Shown: positions 33,689 to 47,833 of the stretch, piece after piece
Position numbering within the stretch: the stretch's first letter is position 1
Layout of the letters: the number at the start of each line of letters is the position of its first letter
Assembly: GCF_003265705.1 (NCBI RefSeq)
Contig: NW_020312867.1
Span: forward strand, 9,771,228-9,835,227
From: Callorhinus ursinus
Taxonomy: Eukaryota; Chordata; Mammalia; Carnivora; Otariidae
Direction of reading: 5' to 3'
Length of the DNA: 64,000 nucleotides
Program-made: the position numbers and the translations under genes
Notes under the pieces: generated by a model
What the model was told of the DNA's origin: nothing
Databases searched by the model: none
Seen by the model: only the letters and a program-made list of their open reading frames with translations

Positions 33689-34019
33689 CCACCCGTGGTT
33701 GAGTCTGTTTGTATCTGTGTTTCTCTGGGTGTTTCTGTGGTTCTGAATGTGTATCTCAGGGTCTACAGCTGTGACTGTGGTCAAGGATCCCAAGGCATGC
33801 AGCTCATGATTATTTGCTGGTCCGTGTTTGTGTTAGTGTGTGTGATCTGTGTGCCTACACGGATGGGGGCATGTGGCTAGGGTCTCAGTGGGCTCTGTCT
33901 TCCACTCTGGCTGAAGGGCTGCTAACTTCCTCCTGGACAGATAGTACCTGGCCCTCTGTCTGCTGCGTCTGCGGTGATTTGCTGCCTCCCCACCGCGCCC
34001 CCCCCCTCCCCGCTCCAAA

Positions 34020-34080
<61 letters not shown>
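34020..34080. repeat. (CT)n(CA)n compound microsatellite
   Basis: A run of CT units passes directly into about 17 CA units. Confidence 0.95.
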
Positions 34081-34546
34081 CACAGCACAGCCCTGGATGA
34101 AATAGGAGACTGGAAATCTGGGGAGTTGGGTGGGTCCCTGAAGTCGTGCCTCGGTCTCCTGGGATGTAAATGGAGAGGGGAACCCCCGGTCGCCCTTTGG
34201 CTCCCCTTCGACCTTTCTCTTCCCTCGGACGCTCTCAACGTCGCTCTCTCCGTCGTTGGGCTTCCGCTGACTTCTCCTGCCATCTTGTCCACCAATGTCT
34301 TTTCCTCTCCTCGCCTTCACTTCTGTCCCTCTGCCGGAGGATCCACGCAGCCCCTGCAGGGCCCCCCCAGGTCGCGCCGTCCCTAGTTCCCCGTAGCCCT
34401 CTACCGAGCCAAGATCGCTTCCCCTCTGCGGATCGCGGACTGGCTGGGGCGGGTGAGGGAGGGGGGTCCGCGCCCCACCGTCTCCTCTGCGCCCCCGCCC
34501 CGCCCCTGGACACGGAGACAGACACTCGTGGGTGCATTTTTAAAGG

Positions 34547-34552
34547 TTTATT
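34547..34552 (-). terminator. AVP: AVP poly(A) signal
   Basis: TTTATT on the plus strand, AATAAA on the AVP strand, 55 bases after the stop. Confidence 0.85.
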
Positions 34553-34606
34553 TTTCCAGGCTGCGGGGGGGAGGGGGGGAGGGGGGGAGGGGGGCGAGCG
34601 AGCGGC

Positions 34607-37465
<2,859 letters not shown>

Positions 37466-37469
37466 CTGT

Positions 37470-37625
37470 TGCTCAAAACTTCACCACTCGGGCAGGTTAC
37501 TTGACCTCTTGGTGCCTCACCTTCTCCCAGTGTAGTGTCGGGAAGATACTAACTAGTACCCACCCCCTAGGGTCGTGAGGATTGAAATCATGTAATACAT
37601 AAGAGCTTTAGGAAAGTTCCTCCAC
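37470..37625 (+). repeat. MIR element, sense
   Basis: GGCAGGTTACTTGACCTCTTGGTGCCTCACCTTCTCC and GTGAGGATTGAAATCATGTAATACATAAGAGC follow the MIR core and 3' part. Confidence 0.8.
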
Positions 37626-37675
37626 CACTGTAAAGCTAATTAATAACAGTACTGTATTGTTAATGCCATTATTCT

Positions 37676-37861
37676 GTTTTTTTTAAAGATTTTATTTATT
37701 GATTAGAGAGAGAGAGAGAGCACAAGAGGGGGGTGAGGGGCAGAGGAAGAAGCAGACTCCCCGCTGAGCAGGGAGCCCGACGCGGGGCTCCATCCCGGGA
37801 CTCCAGGATCATGACCTGAGCCGAAGGCAGATGCTCAACCGACTGAGCCACCCAGGGGCCC
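37676..37861 (-). repeat. Can-SINE, antisense
   Basis: Flanked by TAATGCCATTATTCT on both sides. Confidence 0.96.
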
Positions 37862-37894
37862 TAATGCCATTATTCTTATTAAGAGCTGAAGAGA

Positions 37895-38096
37895 GGGTGC
37901 CTGGGTGGCTCAGTTGGTTAAGCGACTGCCTTCGGCTCAGGTCATGATCCTGGAGTCCCGGGATCGAGTCCCGCATCGGGCTCCCTGCTCGGCAGGGAGT
38001 CTGCTTCTCCCTCTGAACCTCCCCCCTCTCATGTGCTCTCTCTCTCTCATTCTCGCTCTCTCAAATAAATAAATAAAATCTTAAAAAAAAAAAAAA
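37895..38096 (+). repeat. Can-SINE, sense
   Basis: Flanked by AAGAGCTGAAGAGAG on both sides. Confidence 0.96.
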
Positions 38097-38099
38097 AGA

Positions 38100-39097
38100 G
38101 CTGAAGAGAGTCTTCCAGAGAGAATAGCATCCTGGGTTAACCCAGGAGGAACATTCTCATTCCATTCATGGGGCCTGGAGAGAAGCTGGGTCCAAATTGT
38201 TGCTCCCTTGTGATTCTTGGTTGTGGTGGAGGCCACAGGCCTAGTTTAGGCCAGCTGTGTGGCCTAACGCCCACCTTCTTGGAACATGCAGGGGCTAGAA
38301 AAAGTCTTATTACTGCGCTGTCATGTCAAATATATCACCTCACATGTCACATGGACCTTTTCAACACCCCACGTTCCTACACTTCCCTCTTTATTAATTA
38401 GTCCTACCTGGAAAATACATCTCAAATCTATCTGCTTCCTTTCGCTCCTGCTTTGAAATCTCAGAAAGTGTTGTTTCTTTGTCCTAGAAGCCCCCCTTAC
38501 CCTCACCCCTCCGTAGGCTTCATTCACCTGGCTTCGGTGAATCGGTGTCCTCTCCTAAGAGGAGACCTCCCTGACTGCCCACCTGGCGCATCCCTCCCTC
38601 AGCCCCGCCTCCATTACTTTCTAACTTGAGTCAGTGTTGAAGGGTTAATAGCACCTACTACAACCTGCAGCTCATTTCCTTGTCTGTTTATCTTTTGTGC
38701 ATGTGTATGGCTGTGTCCCTCCAGAGTGAGACCCCCAGGGCAGAAAGGACTTCATTTTTCTGTTCAGTGCCATAGTCTGGTACGGTGCTTGCCACACAGT
38801 GGGTTTTCAATAGGTTATGGAAAGGAGGTGGGGAGGGCGGGAAGCTCTGGGTACCAGCCTCAGCTTTCCCGGGGGTTACTCTGTGACCTTGGGCAAGCCA
38901 CACCTGTTCCCAAAGTTACTCGCTTAATGTACTAACAACCTCACTTCCTGTCTCAATGAGGGTTTAAGGGAATCAGACCAAGGTGCTATAAAGGTTAAGA
39001 GTTTCTGAAATAGCTACAAAACAAAGAGTTGCAAGCCTCCAGGTTAAGCCTCAAATCTCAGAATACTCTTTATTTCCTGACTGTTACACCATCTTTT
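38100..39097. other. Unique sequence with a MIR-like piece
   Basis: About 38840-38990 resembles MIR (CTCTGTGACCTTGGGCAAGCCACACC). No gene recognised. Confidence 0.4.
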
Positions 39098-39288
39098 CTT
39101 TCTTTTTTTTTTAAATTTTATTTGACAGAGAGAGACAGTGAGAGAGGGAACACAAGCAGGGGGCGTGGGAGAGGGAGAAGCGGGCTCCCAAGGAGCAGGG
39201 AGCCCGATGTGGGGCTCGATCCCAGGACCCTGGGACCATGACCTGAGCCGAAGGCAGACGCCGAACGACTGAGCCACCCAGGCGCCTC
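39098..39288 (-). repeat. Can-SINE, antisense
   Basis: Right end CCACCCAGGCGCC; flanks CCATCTTTTCT and CCATCTCTTCT. Confidence 0.94.
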
Positions 39289-39289
39289 T

Positions 39290-39940
39290 TGACCATCTCT
39301 TCTGAGAGCAGGTAACAGTTAACTGCCCCCGGGGGTCCATCCGTTCCTCTTTCTCGTTCTCCTTTTCTCAGGATCAATCCAGAGCCCGCACCACATGACA
39401 GGCACACAGCCTGTCGGAAGGGGGTTGACCTCACTTTCAAAGGGCCTCTGTGGCCACAGTTAAGTCCACCTTTCGCTCTCCTCACTGTGGTCCACCAGTG
39501 ACACTTGAGGACCCTCGGCAGTGTAGACACACAAATGCTCTGTCTACTGTGAAGAGGTGAACTGCAGGGAGCAAAGTTGTAGGATCCCCCCAAACTGCTC
39601 ACTGAATTGAATCAAAGAGGATCCACCGAGCAAGGATCACAAGCATGAGAAAATGCTGGGCTTTAGGCAGACAGGCCCCGAGCTGAGATGGGTCCACACC
39701 AGGAGCGAGAAACGGCAAACCTTGGCTTCCTCGTCTCACGTCTCTCGGGGGGAGCTCAAAGTGAAGGTTCATCGGATCTCGACAGGGGGTTACGTTAAGC
39801 TTCAAAGGATCAGAAATGAAAAGGCCTCATAACAGGTCTTACTTGCAAAAACAATCTAAATAAAAAGCAAAATAAACCGGGACACATAGTTTTGACCCTG
39901 TCTTCAGTGTTAAACACCTGTAAGCGGCAGGATGGGTGGA
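39290..39940. other. Unique sequence
   Basis: No gene or repeat recognised. Confidence 0.4.
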
Positions 39941-39944
39941 GTCG

Positions 39945-40350
39945 CCTCTGGGGACTCCCAGCTGTGGCTGGAACCCCGGGCGCCCTGGCCTGGTGTCCCT
40001 GCTGGGCTGGGCCCTGTGGCTGCCCCCTCCCCCGCGGCCCCCTGAGCCCGATCCCCCCCCACCCCCCGCCACGCAGCCCAGGGGAAGGGCCAGGCCTCCT
40101 GGGCGGCGGGAGCGGGCGCCCAGGCCCCAAGGAAAGACAGGAAGAGGCTGCGAGGGCCTCGGGGACCGGCGGCGCCGCCGGGAGCCGTGCCCTGACTGCG
40201 GAGAGCCGCATGAGCGCATGAGCGCAGCGCCCGCGTCACTCGCCGCCCCTGGGGGCCCGGCCCGTGCTCCCGCCCCGGAAAGGGGCGCACCCCAGCGCCT
40301 GGGCCCCCGTGGGAGAGCGGCGCCGGGAAGTCTTCTCGAATATTCCTTTG
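39945..40350. promoter_or_regulatory. CpG-rich patch without an assigned gene
   Basis: GC-rich with many CpG pairs, including CGGCGGCGCCGCCGG-like text and repeated GAGCGCATGAGCGCAGCGC. It lies about 3.6 kb upstream of AVP. It looks like a CpG island; which transcript it serves is unknown. Confidence 0.5.
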
Positions 40351-40446
40351 GAGCCTGTAGTTTGGGGACTGAAGGTCAAATGGGGAGTCCTGGGAAGAAG
40401 GCCGGGGAGGGCACACCTGGCTGGATAAGGTGTGAAGAGGCAGGAT

Positions 40447-40825
40447 GTTTGTGTGTGTGTCTGCGTGTGTGTGTGTGTGTCTGTGTCTGTGTCTGTGTCT
40501 GTGTGTCTGTGTGTGTGTGTCTCTGTGTGTGTGTGTGTGTGTGTGACTGTGTGTGGGTGTCTCTGTGTGTGTGTGTGTGTGACTGTGTGTGGGTGTCTGT
40601 GTGTGTGTCTGTGTGTGTGTGTGTGTCTCTGTGTGTCTGTGTCTGTGTGTGTGTCTATGTATGTGTCTGTCTCTGTGTGTGTCCCTGTGTCTGTGTGTCT
40701 GTGTGTGTGCCTGTGTGTGTGTGTCTGTGTCAGTGTGTGTCTGTGTGTGTCTGTGTGTGTGTGTCTGTTTCTGTGTGTCTGTGTCTATGTGTGTGTGTGT
40801 CTGTGTGTCTATGTGTGTGTCGGGG
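40447..40825. repeat. Long GT-rich complex simple repeat
   Basis: About 380 bases of GTGT and GTCT units in irregular alternation (GTGTGTCT, GTCTGTGT). The repeat is open in several frames on both strands, which is an artefact of the unit. Confidence 0.97.
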
Positions 40826-40984
40826 GGCGGCAGTAAGGACACAGCCCAGGACACTAGGCCCCAGAGCATGTTGACCCACAGACGACAACGAAGACTCCGT
40901 AGCACTGAGCATGAGCCAGTGCTGGGCCAAACTTCACATGCATTTCCTTCTCGAATCTGCACAAAACCCTAAGAAGGAGAAAGT

Positions 40985-41186
40985 TTTTTTTTTTTTTTTA
41001 AGATTTTATGTATTTGAGAGAGAGAGAGAGAGAGCATACACAGGGGGAGGGGTGGGACAGAGAGGCAGAGGAAGAAGCAGGCTGCCCGAGGAGCAGGGAG
41101 CCTGATGCAGGGCTCCATCCCAGGACCCTGAGACCACAACCTGAGCCGAAGGCAGACGCTTAACGACTGAGCCACGCAGGTGCCCC
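40985..41186 (-). repeat. Can-SINE, antisense
   Basis: Flanked by AGGAGAAAGT on both sides. Confidence 0.95.
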
Positions 41187-41194
41187 AGGAGAAA

Positions 41195-41330
41195 GTATAT
41201 TTTATTGACATTTGCAGACAGGAAACAGGGACAGAGAGGTTGAGACACTTGCCCAAGGAAGCACAGGTAAAGACCAGCAGAACTGGGCCCCGGGGTCTGT
41301 GTTCTTCAGCACTCCACTGCCTCATAACCA
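41195..41330 (-). repeat. MIR-like element, antisense
   Basis: CAGGAAACAGGGACAGAGAGGTTGAGACACTTGCCCAAGGAAGCACAGGTAAAG fits the antisense MIR core. Confidence 0.7.
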
Positions 41331-42105
41331 ACGGGGACTAAACTCCCAGGATATTAATATTTACTAGGATTCAGAGCTGGAGGTTGGTAGTCTTGTGGCT
41401 GGCTCAGGGTTCAGGGGTGTCACCCGGGGTTTCCTTACTCCCTCTGGCACCCTCCACATGTCTGGGTATCTCTCCTCATGGCAAGGGGGCAGCCACAAAA
41501 TGGTTCCCTCCTCTGAGCCTTTCCCTTCTGGGGGACGCTCACCTTCACCCAGGGGCCCACTCCCAAGCCCCTCCAGGCTGAGCAAGCACCTGGCTGTGTG
41601 TTAGGTCAGCCAAGGTTCACCCCAGGGCTGCGTGTTTCTGCAGGCCCCTCCTGAAATGGGGTCCTGTTAGTGAGGACCGGGAGGGAGTGGCTGCTGGCCC
41701 AGGCTGGGAAGATTTGTAGGATCCTCTCCATCACTTCAAGTGGAGGACCCTGTGGCACAGGGAAGCTCACTGTCTTCTTGTCTGGGGTCACACAGCGAGG
41801 CAGTAATAGAGCTACCGGCGGAGGAACCCTCAGCCCCCAATTCCTGCACCTCCTCAGGCTGCACCTGGTCTCAGCTCTGGCTGGATCGCCTGCAGAGCCC
41901 AGGCTCCCATCGTCAGCTGCCCAGACCGACCACGCCACTTCCCTTTGTGCTTAACTTCAGGGACCCTCCAGACCCTCCATGGCTCCCCACTGCCCACTGG
42001 ATGATGCACAAGCACTTTAGCATCACCTTTGTCTGCCATGCCCTCAACCCCCAAGGTTATGTTTCTCCCAGCCAGGACTGCAGGGCCCCCTCTCTTGGTG
42101 CCTTT
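41331..42105. other. Mostly unique sequence
   Basis: A MIR-like antisense piece may lie at about 41735-41860 (GGTCACACAGCGAGGCAGTAATAGAGCTA). No gene recognised. Confidence 0.4.
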
Positions 42106-42267
42106 TATTCAAGTTTTCAAAGAATCAACCTCTTATTGAATCTCCAATTTGTTTCATTAATTTATGCTGTTATCTTCATTAATTTCATTTTATCTTGTCT
42201 TTGAGTTAATTCTGTACTTCTTTTCTGACTGCGTTTAGTGCTTGGCTCATAAATTTTCAATCTTTCT

Positions 42268-42392
42268 TTTTTTTAATTTTTAAAAGATATTTTATTTATT
42301 CAAGTAATCTCTACCCCCAGTGTGGGGCTCAAACTCACAATCCTGAGATCCCAAGGGTCACGTGCTTCACCAACCAAGCCAGCCAGGCACCC
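42268..42392 (-). repeat. Old tRNA-derived SINE, antisense
   Basis: AAGTAATCTCTACCCCCAGTGTGGGGCTC, ends CAGCCAGGCACCC. Confidence 0.88.
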
Positions 42393-42399
42393 TTCTTCT

Positions 42400-42627
42400 T
42401 TTTATTTATTTATTTATTTATTTTAAAGATTTTTATTTATTCATTTGAGACACAGAGATAGAGAGAGAGCACGAGCAGGGGGAGAGGCAGAGGGAGAGGC
42501 AGAGGGAGAGGGAGAAGCAGGCTTCCCGCTGAGCAGGGAGCCCGATGCGGGGCTGGATCCCAGGACCCCTGGGATCATGACCTGAGCCAAAGGCAGACGC
42601 CTAACGACTGAGCCACCCAGGCGCCCC
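42400..42627 (-). repeat. Can-SINE, antisense
   Basis: (TTTA)n, then ATTTGAGACACAGAGA; a duplicated GGCAGAGGGAGA block inside; CCACCCAGGCGCCCCC end. Confidence 0.93.
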
Positions 42628-43037
42628 CGTTTGCCGATCTTAAGCGTCTGGTAATGTTACACGAATCCTTGAAAACTAATTGTATTATGCAAGAATCAAG
42701 TGGTCAAGATTGTGATTCCAGTGGTTCGTACCTTCTCTGCCTTCCCACACATGTGTGTGCTTAGCTACCCTCCCTAGGACAGGTCTGCTGACACCTCTCA
42801 TTGCAGTCCTGCGTTATCCACCTCTCCTGCTTTGAGGGTATGCTGTTAGGCGCATACAAGTTTCTGACTGCTGTGTGCTCTTGATGGATTATTTCTGTTA
42901 ACCTTAAATAAAATCTCTTGATCCTTATTAGTATTTTTGTTTTAAATTCTATTTGCCTGATATTACTGTGGCTACGTTCTCCTTCTTTTCCCTCATCTTT
43001 TCATGTCCCACCTCCGTGCTTTAGGAATGTCTGTTGA

Positions 43038-43239
43038 GGGCGCCTGGGTGGCTCAGTTGGTTAAGCGACTGCCTTCGGCTCAGGTCATGATCCCGGAGTC
43101 CCAGGATCGAGTCCCACATCGGGCTCCCTGCTCAGCAGGGGGGTCTGCTTCTCCCTCTGACCCTCTTCCCTCTCGTGCTCTCTATCTCTCTCTCTCAAAT
43201 AAATAAATAAAATCTTTAAAAAAAATTCATAAAAAAAAA
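43038..43239 (+). repeat. Can-SINE, sense
   Basis: Flanked by AGGAATGTCTGTTGA on both sides. Confidence 0.96.
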
Positions 43240-43434
43240 GGAATGTCTGTTGAAACAGTACATGGCAGGATTTGATTTTTTACTGAGTGTTTTTTCACAA
43301 GGCGGGCTTAATCTGTTGACTTTTGTGGTGATCGCTTGGGCTCATCTGTGCACATTTAGCTTCTGTTTTCTATTTATTATGACATCCGCTCACTTCTTTT
43401 CCCTTCTTTCTTGTCTTCTAATAGATTGGCTATC

Positions 43435-43772
43435 TTTTTTTTTTTTTAAGATCTTATGTTAAGCAATCTCTATACCCTGGGTGGCTCAGTTGTTTGGGCG
43501 TCTGACTCTTGTTTTCAGCTCAGGTTGTGATCTCAGGGTGTGGGATTGAGCCCTACATAAGGCTCCTGTTCAGCATGGAATTTGCTTCTCCCCCCCTCCC
43601 TCTGCCCCTCCCCCTGCTTGTGCTCTTGCTCTCTCAAATAAATAAATAAATCTTAAAAAAAAAATTCTCTACGTCCAACATGGGTGGGGGCTTGAACTCA
43701 CAACCTCAAGATCAAGACCTGAGCCAAGATCAAGAGTTGGATGCTTAACTGACTGAGCCACCCAGGTGCCCC
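43435..43772 (-). repeat. Old SINE, antisense, split by a sense SINE
   Basis: Left part to about 43474 (AAGCAATCTCTAT) and right part from 43665 (TTCTCTACGTCCAACATGGG...GAGCCACCCAGGTGCCCC) form one element. Confidence 0.85.
43475..43663 (+). repeat. Can-SINE, sense, nested
   Basis: Head lost; begins CCCTGGGTGGCTCAGTTG and ends AAATAAATAAATAAATC plus A-run, inside the older SINE. Confidence 0.9.
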
Positions 43773-43993
43773 AGATCGGTTATCTTTAAATTTTCTTTCT
43801 ATTCTTTTAGTAGCTTACCTAAACAATGTTTGAGGCTGCGCATCTCCCTCTCCTCCTCCGGAGCAAGATGAATTCCCTAGGATGTTTAACCAGGAATTCC
43901 TTCACTCTCATCCATTATATTGTTGCCAATATTTTAGTGTCACCTTGATTTTAAGACTCCTCATTACTCATTATTATTAAAAATGATATTGAT

Positions 43994-44189
43994 GGGGCGC
44001 CTGGGTGGCTCAGTCGGTTAAGCGACTGCCTTCGGCTCAGGTCATGATCCTGGAGTCCCGGGATCGAGTCCCGCATCGGGCTCCCTGCTCGGCAGGGAGT
44101 CTGCTTCTCCCTCTGACCCTCTTCCCTCTTGTGCTCTCTATCTCTCATTCTCTCTCTCTCTCAAATAAATAAATAAAATCTTTAAAAAA
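43994..44189 (+). repeat. Can-SINE, sense
   Basis: Flanked by AAATGATATTGATGGG on both sides. Confidence 0.96.
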
Positions 44190-44429
44190 ATGATATTGAT
44201 GGGAACTCCACTCACCATTCCTCTGACAACTAGAGATTCTCTACGCCCCCCACCCCCCAGTGGAGAGAAGCAAAAAACTGTTTTCCAGATCGAGAGCTGC
44301 CATAGGCAGCTGGGGGGTCTGTGCTGATTTACTCCCCTGGGAAGACTGTATTTGGAGCTGGTCTCCTGGAGATGTGTCCGGATCAAATTCAGAAAGATCC
44401 CCTCACTTTCCGAGACCTATCCATTTTCT

Positions 44430-44621
44430 TTTATTTTTTTTTAAGATTTTATTTATTTGACAGAGAGAGGCACAGCAAGAGAGGGAACACAAGCAGGGGG
44501 AGTGGGAGAGGGAGAAGCAGGCTTCCCGTGGAGCAGGGAGCCCGATGCCTCGACCCCAGGACCCTGGAATCATGACCTGAGCTGAAGGCAGACGCTTAAC
44601 GACTGAGCCACCCAGGCGCCC
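44430..44621 (-). repeat. Can-SINE, antisense
   Basis: Flanked by a perfect CGAGACCTATCCATTTTCT on both sides (44411-44429 and 44622-44640). Confidence 0.97.
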
Positions 44622-44679
44622 CGAGACCTATCCATTTTCTGCACCAAACAGGGCACACGGAATAATGTAGAACTAGCTA

Positions 44680-44840
44680 ACATTTACTGCATGCTGACAA
44701 TGAGTTCTCGGCTCAGACACTATAAGCCATATGTCATGAGATGTGACATGACAACCGTCCCCATTTTGTTGGTGTGGAAACCGAGGCACCCAAGGGTTAA
44801 GCAAATGTCCTGAAATGCCACAGCAGGCAAGGAGTAGGAG
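44680..44840 (-). repeat. MIR-like element, antisense
   Basis: CCCCATTTTGTTGGTGTGGAAACCGAGGC and GGTTAAGCAAATGTCC fit the antisense MIR core. Confidence 0.65.
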
Positions 44841-45630
44841 CAGGACCCCAACCAGCACCGAGCTTCCAGAGCAGCCCCAAGAGGGCTCACCACCCCCCGG
44901 ATTTCAAGGCTTTGAAGGGTTCGCCCAGCTTCCGATCTGCAGTGGAGCTTGGCAGCCAGGGCAGCTGGGGGGGAGCTGGCCTCTCCCTCAGCCTTGTTCT
45001 GTCCCACATCCTGAGGGACACGCACACAAGTGGGTGCTCCAGGCTGCAGGCTTGGGCTCTGTCTGTGTGCCTCGCCCTCGGCCTCCTCCTTCCACCATGC
45101 AGGCATGTGGGCACACTTCAGGGGGGGCCCACCTGGTCACAGACCCAGACAAGAGGACCCCTCCTGCCCTAGAAACGGTCATGGGAATATTAGGTAGACT
45201 GTTCCAGGCCACAGGCTGCAGGGTCCACATTTGAGGAGGGCATAGCCCCTGGTCTCACCCGGAGGAGGGTCAGAGTCGGGCCCCTAAGGCATGAGGCCAG
45301 GGCCCCTTAGGCATTACTGGTCCTTGAAGCCCTCAAAGCCTGAAATCCTGTGTCAGCAGACCAGAATCTTCCAGAAACCCGCTCTCAGGAGTCACAGGAC
45401 TCCAAGGACTCAGCTGCTTCATCCCCACCTGCCATAAGACACGGGGGTCCAAACCACAATATGAATGTCAGTTTCACTATCTTCTGGCCCTTTCTGGACA
45501 ATCCTACATGCCCCTCATGTTCTTGAGAGTCTGTTGCCAGCCCTCTACTCCTGGTTCTATGTTCTGTAACAAGCTTTGGAAAATTTGAGCAAAAGGAATT
45601 TACTGGAAGGCTATTAAGAGCTCATAATTT
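44841..45630. other. Unique sequence
   Basis: No gene or repeat recognised. Confidence 0.4.
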
Positions 45631-45631
45631 A

Positions 45632-45832
45632 GGGGCACCTGGGTGGCTCAGTCAGTTAAGCATCTGCCTTCGGCTCAGGTCATGATCCCAGGGTCCTGGG
45701 ATCAAGCCACACGTCGGGCTCCCTGCTCGGCAGGGAGCCTGCTTCTCCCTCTCCTCCTCGCTCATGCTCTCTGTCACTATCTCTGTCTCTCTCAAATAAA
45801 TAAATAAATAAAATCTTAAAAAAAAAAAAACC
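45632..45832 (+). repeat. Can-SINE, sense
   Basis: Outer duplication AAGAGCTCATAATTTA / AAGAGCTCCTAATTTA lies beyond both this and the next SINE. Confidence 0.95.
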
Positions 45833-45836
45833 AATA

Positions 45837-46034
45837 GGGCGCCTGGGTGGCTCAGTTGGTTAAGTGACTGCCTTCGGCTCAGGTCATGATCCTGGAGTCC
45901 CGGGATCGAGTCCCGCATCGGGCTTCCTGCCCAGCAGGGAGTCTGCTTCTCCCTCTGACCCTCTTCCCTCTCGTGCTCTCTATCTCTCATTCTCTCTCTC
46001 AAATAAATAAATAAAATCTTTAAAAAAAAAAAAA
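45837..46034 (+). repeat. Can-SINE, sense, inserted in a SINE tail
   Basis: Sits in the A-tail of the preceding copy; AAAAACCAATA repeated on both sides. The subfamily differs (GTTAAGTGACTGCC, GGAGTCTGCTTCTCCCTCTGACCC). Confidence 0.95.
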
Positions 46035-46039
46035 CCAAT

Positions 46040-47135
46040 AAAGAGCTCCTAATTTAGGGGAAAGCTAGAGACCCAGGCTCAGAAACTGATATGGTCCTGG
46101 AGGACCATGAAACATAAAGCCGGGAATGTCTCCTGAAATGGATGCGTCGGATCCCCCAGCGGCAGCCCCTGCAATGGGGATTCTTGTACACATGATTTAT
46201 GGGGCAGGGAGGGCCCTCGGGGGTGAGTGAAGCTGGACGGGGTAGGGGAAGAAGCCAGGCAAAGATGCGGTGTCAGCTGGATCTAGGCTCAGCCTGATCC
46301 CACAGGGAGCTCTGAGTGTGACACCAGAGTTGTCCTACCTTGAGGCAAGGGGGTTGATTTTTGTTATATATCTGGGTATTAGGTGTTGGTCAAGGAGGCT
46401 GGCGGGGAGGGGATCTCCCAGGCATTTTCTTGGTGCGGTGGCTCCCATTGGCTGAGGCCAAGTCTTCAGAGACAGGTCAGCTGCCGGCCATATTCACAGC
46501 ATCTGGGGGCCGATCATCTGCAGGATGATCGCCTTCGGCTTTGTCCCTCTGCTCGGGTTCACATTCTAGGGAGGGGTGTCTATTTGGCATAGCTCGCCTC
46601 ATATGCCCATCCCTTAGGCGTCTGAATAAAGCTCCCTCGGCCTGTATCCGATGGAGAAAGAAACCGAAGCTTGAAAGAAGACCAGGGTGAAAGGCCAACG
46701 GATGCTGTAGAGCAAATCCACCACCAAAAATCCACTGAGGTATTTTTCTGAAATCAGAACCGGAGTCCCATCTTTTCTGCCCCCACCACTACGCTCAGCA
46801 CAACTGACCTCCTCCTCCTCCAGGTTGACGTGTATGCCGAGAATGCTTGATTCACGTGTTTCCCTGGCTCTCCACCCCTCTAGACAGTGTCCTTCTCTTC
46901 AGGGGGTCCCCGGACGCTGCGGTGGGTCTCGAGTAAATGCCGGAGTTAGTGGCCAGCCCAGGGAGTGTCACGTTCCTCTCTCTGCGCCGCCTGCCCACAG
47001 ACGCGGGTCAGAACGTGAGGTGTTAGGAGAGGGACATCTTTAGGCCTTCCCCTCCCCCTCTGTGCTGAGGACGACTCTAGCTTTGCCTTCCTGGTTTCCC
47101 CCCAACACACACCCCCACCCCAGCTCTCCCCGTAG
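46040..47135. other. Unassigned sequence
   Basis: The stretch at 46380-46640 ends in TGAATAAAGCTCCCTC and could be the end of an old LTR. I cannot show a family. No gene recognised. Confidence 0.35.
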
Positions 47136-47139
47136 CAGC

Positions 47140-47625
47140 TGTCTAAGATCTTGTCATTGTTCCAGTTACTACCACTGTATACCAAACCTCTCCAAAAGGC
47201 AGTGACACAGAACCACCATGATCTTATGATCCTAGGTTCCGCAGGTCAGGAGTCCAAACAAGGCACAGCAAGTACAGCTCTTCTCTGCTCCACAGTGACC
47301 GGGGCCTCTGCTGGAAAGTGTGAACGGCTAGGGGCTGGAATCATCTGGAGACTTCTCCATTCACATGCCTCGGCACCTGGACGGGGATGACCCACAGGCT
47401 GGGCTCTCTGTGTGGCTTTTCACAGCTTGGTGGCCTCGGGATAGTTGGACTTCTTGAATGTTCCAGCTTCCAGAGTGCTTGAGGAGTGTTCTAGCAAACA
47501 AGGGCTTTAAGAGTGTCCCAGCAAATGAGGCAGAAGTGATGTGGCGTTTTATGACAGCCTCCGAAATCACATAGGGTCACTGCTGCTACACCCCATTGGT
47601 CAGAGCAGCCGCAAGCCCATCCAGA
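47140..47625 (+). repeat. Old interspersed repeat
   Basis: TACCACTGTATACCAAACCTCTCCAAA, CAGGTCAGGAGTCCAAAC and TTTATGACAGCCTCCGAAATCACATAGGGTCACTGCTGC match an old mammalian repeat also begun at 19.39 kb. Family not assigned. Confidence 0.6.
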
Positions 47626-47631
47626 GTTAAG

Positions 47632-47672
47632 AGAAGGCAGACGCTTAACCATCTGAGCCACCCGGGCGCCCC
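47632..47672 (-). repeat. SINE right-end fragment
   Basis: Only GAAGGCAGACGCTTAACCATCTGAGCCACCCGGGCGCCCC remains. Confidence 0.85.
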
Positions 47673-47702
47673 GGCAACTGGTTATTTAAAAGAGTCACAG
47701 TT

Positions 47703-47833
47703 GGGGGTGCCTGGCTGGCTCTTTTGGAAAAGCATGCGACTCTTGATCTTGGAGTTGTGAGTTCAAGCCCCACGCTGGCGGTAGAGATCACTTAAACATA
47801 AATAAACTTTTAAAAAATAAAAAAAAATAAAAT
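47703..47833 (+). repeat. Old tRNA-derived SINE, sense
   Basis: GGGGGTGCCTGGCTGGCTCTTTTGG, B-box-like GTTCAAGCCCCACG. Confidence 0.87.

Larger units (their letters stand above)
32966..34545. other. AVP 3' flank: unique sequence with simple repeats
   Basis: No gene recognised. It includes a purine-rich tract (about 33400-33560), a (GT)n run and a (CT)n(CA)n block, then a GC-rich stretch leading to the AVP 3' end. Confidence 0.45.
42110..43440 (-). mobile_element. Old LINE-1 fragment, antisense, broken by SINEs
   Basis: AT-rich text such as TTTCATTAATTTATGCTGTTATC and TGGATTATTTCTGTTAACC on either side of SINEs at 42268-42627 and 43038-43239; diverged LINE-1. Confidence 0.65.

Noticed and set aside
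33647..34386. Frames over the (GT)n and (CT)n(CA)n blocks
   Set aside because: Simple-repeat artefacts.
39910..40962. Several 120-350 codon frames over the GT-rich repeat
   Set aside because: They arise from GT/CA units that contain no stop codons; the predicted Cys-Val or Thr-His strings are repeat artefacts.
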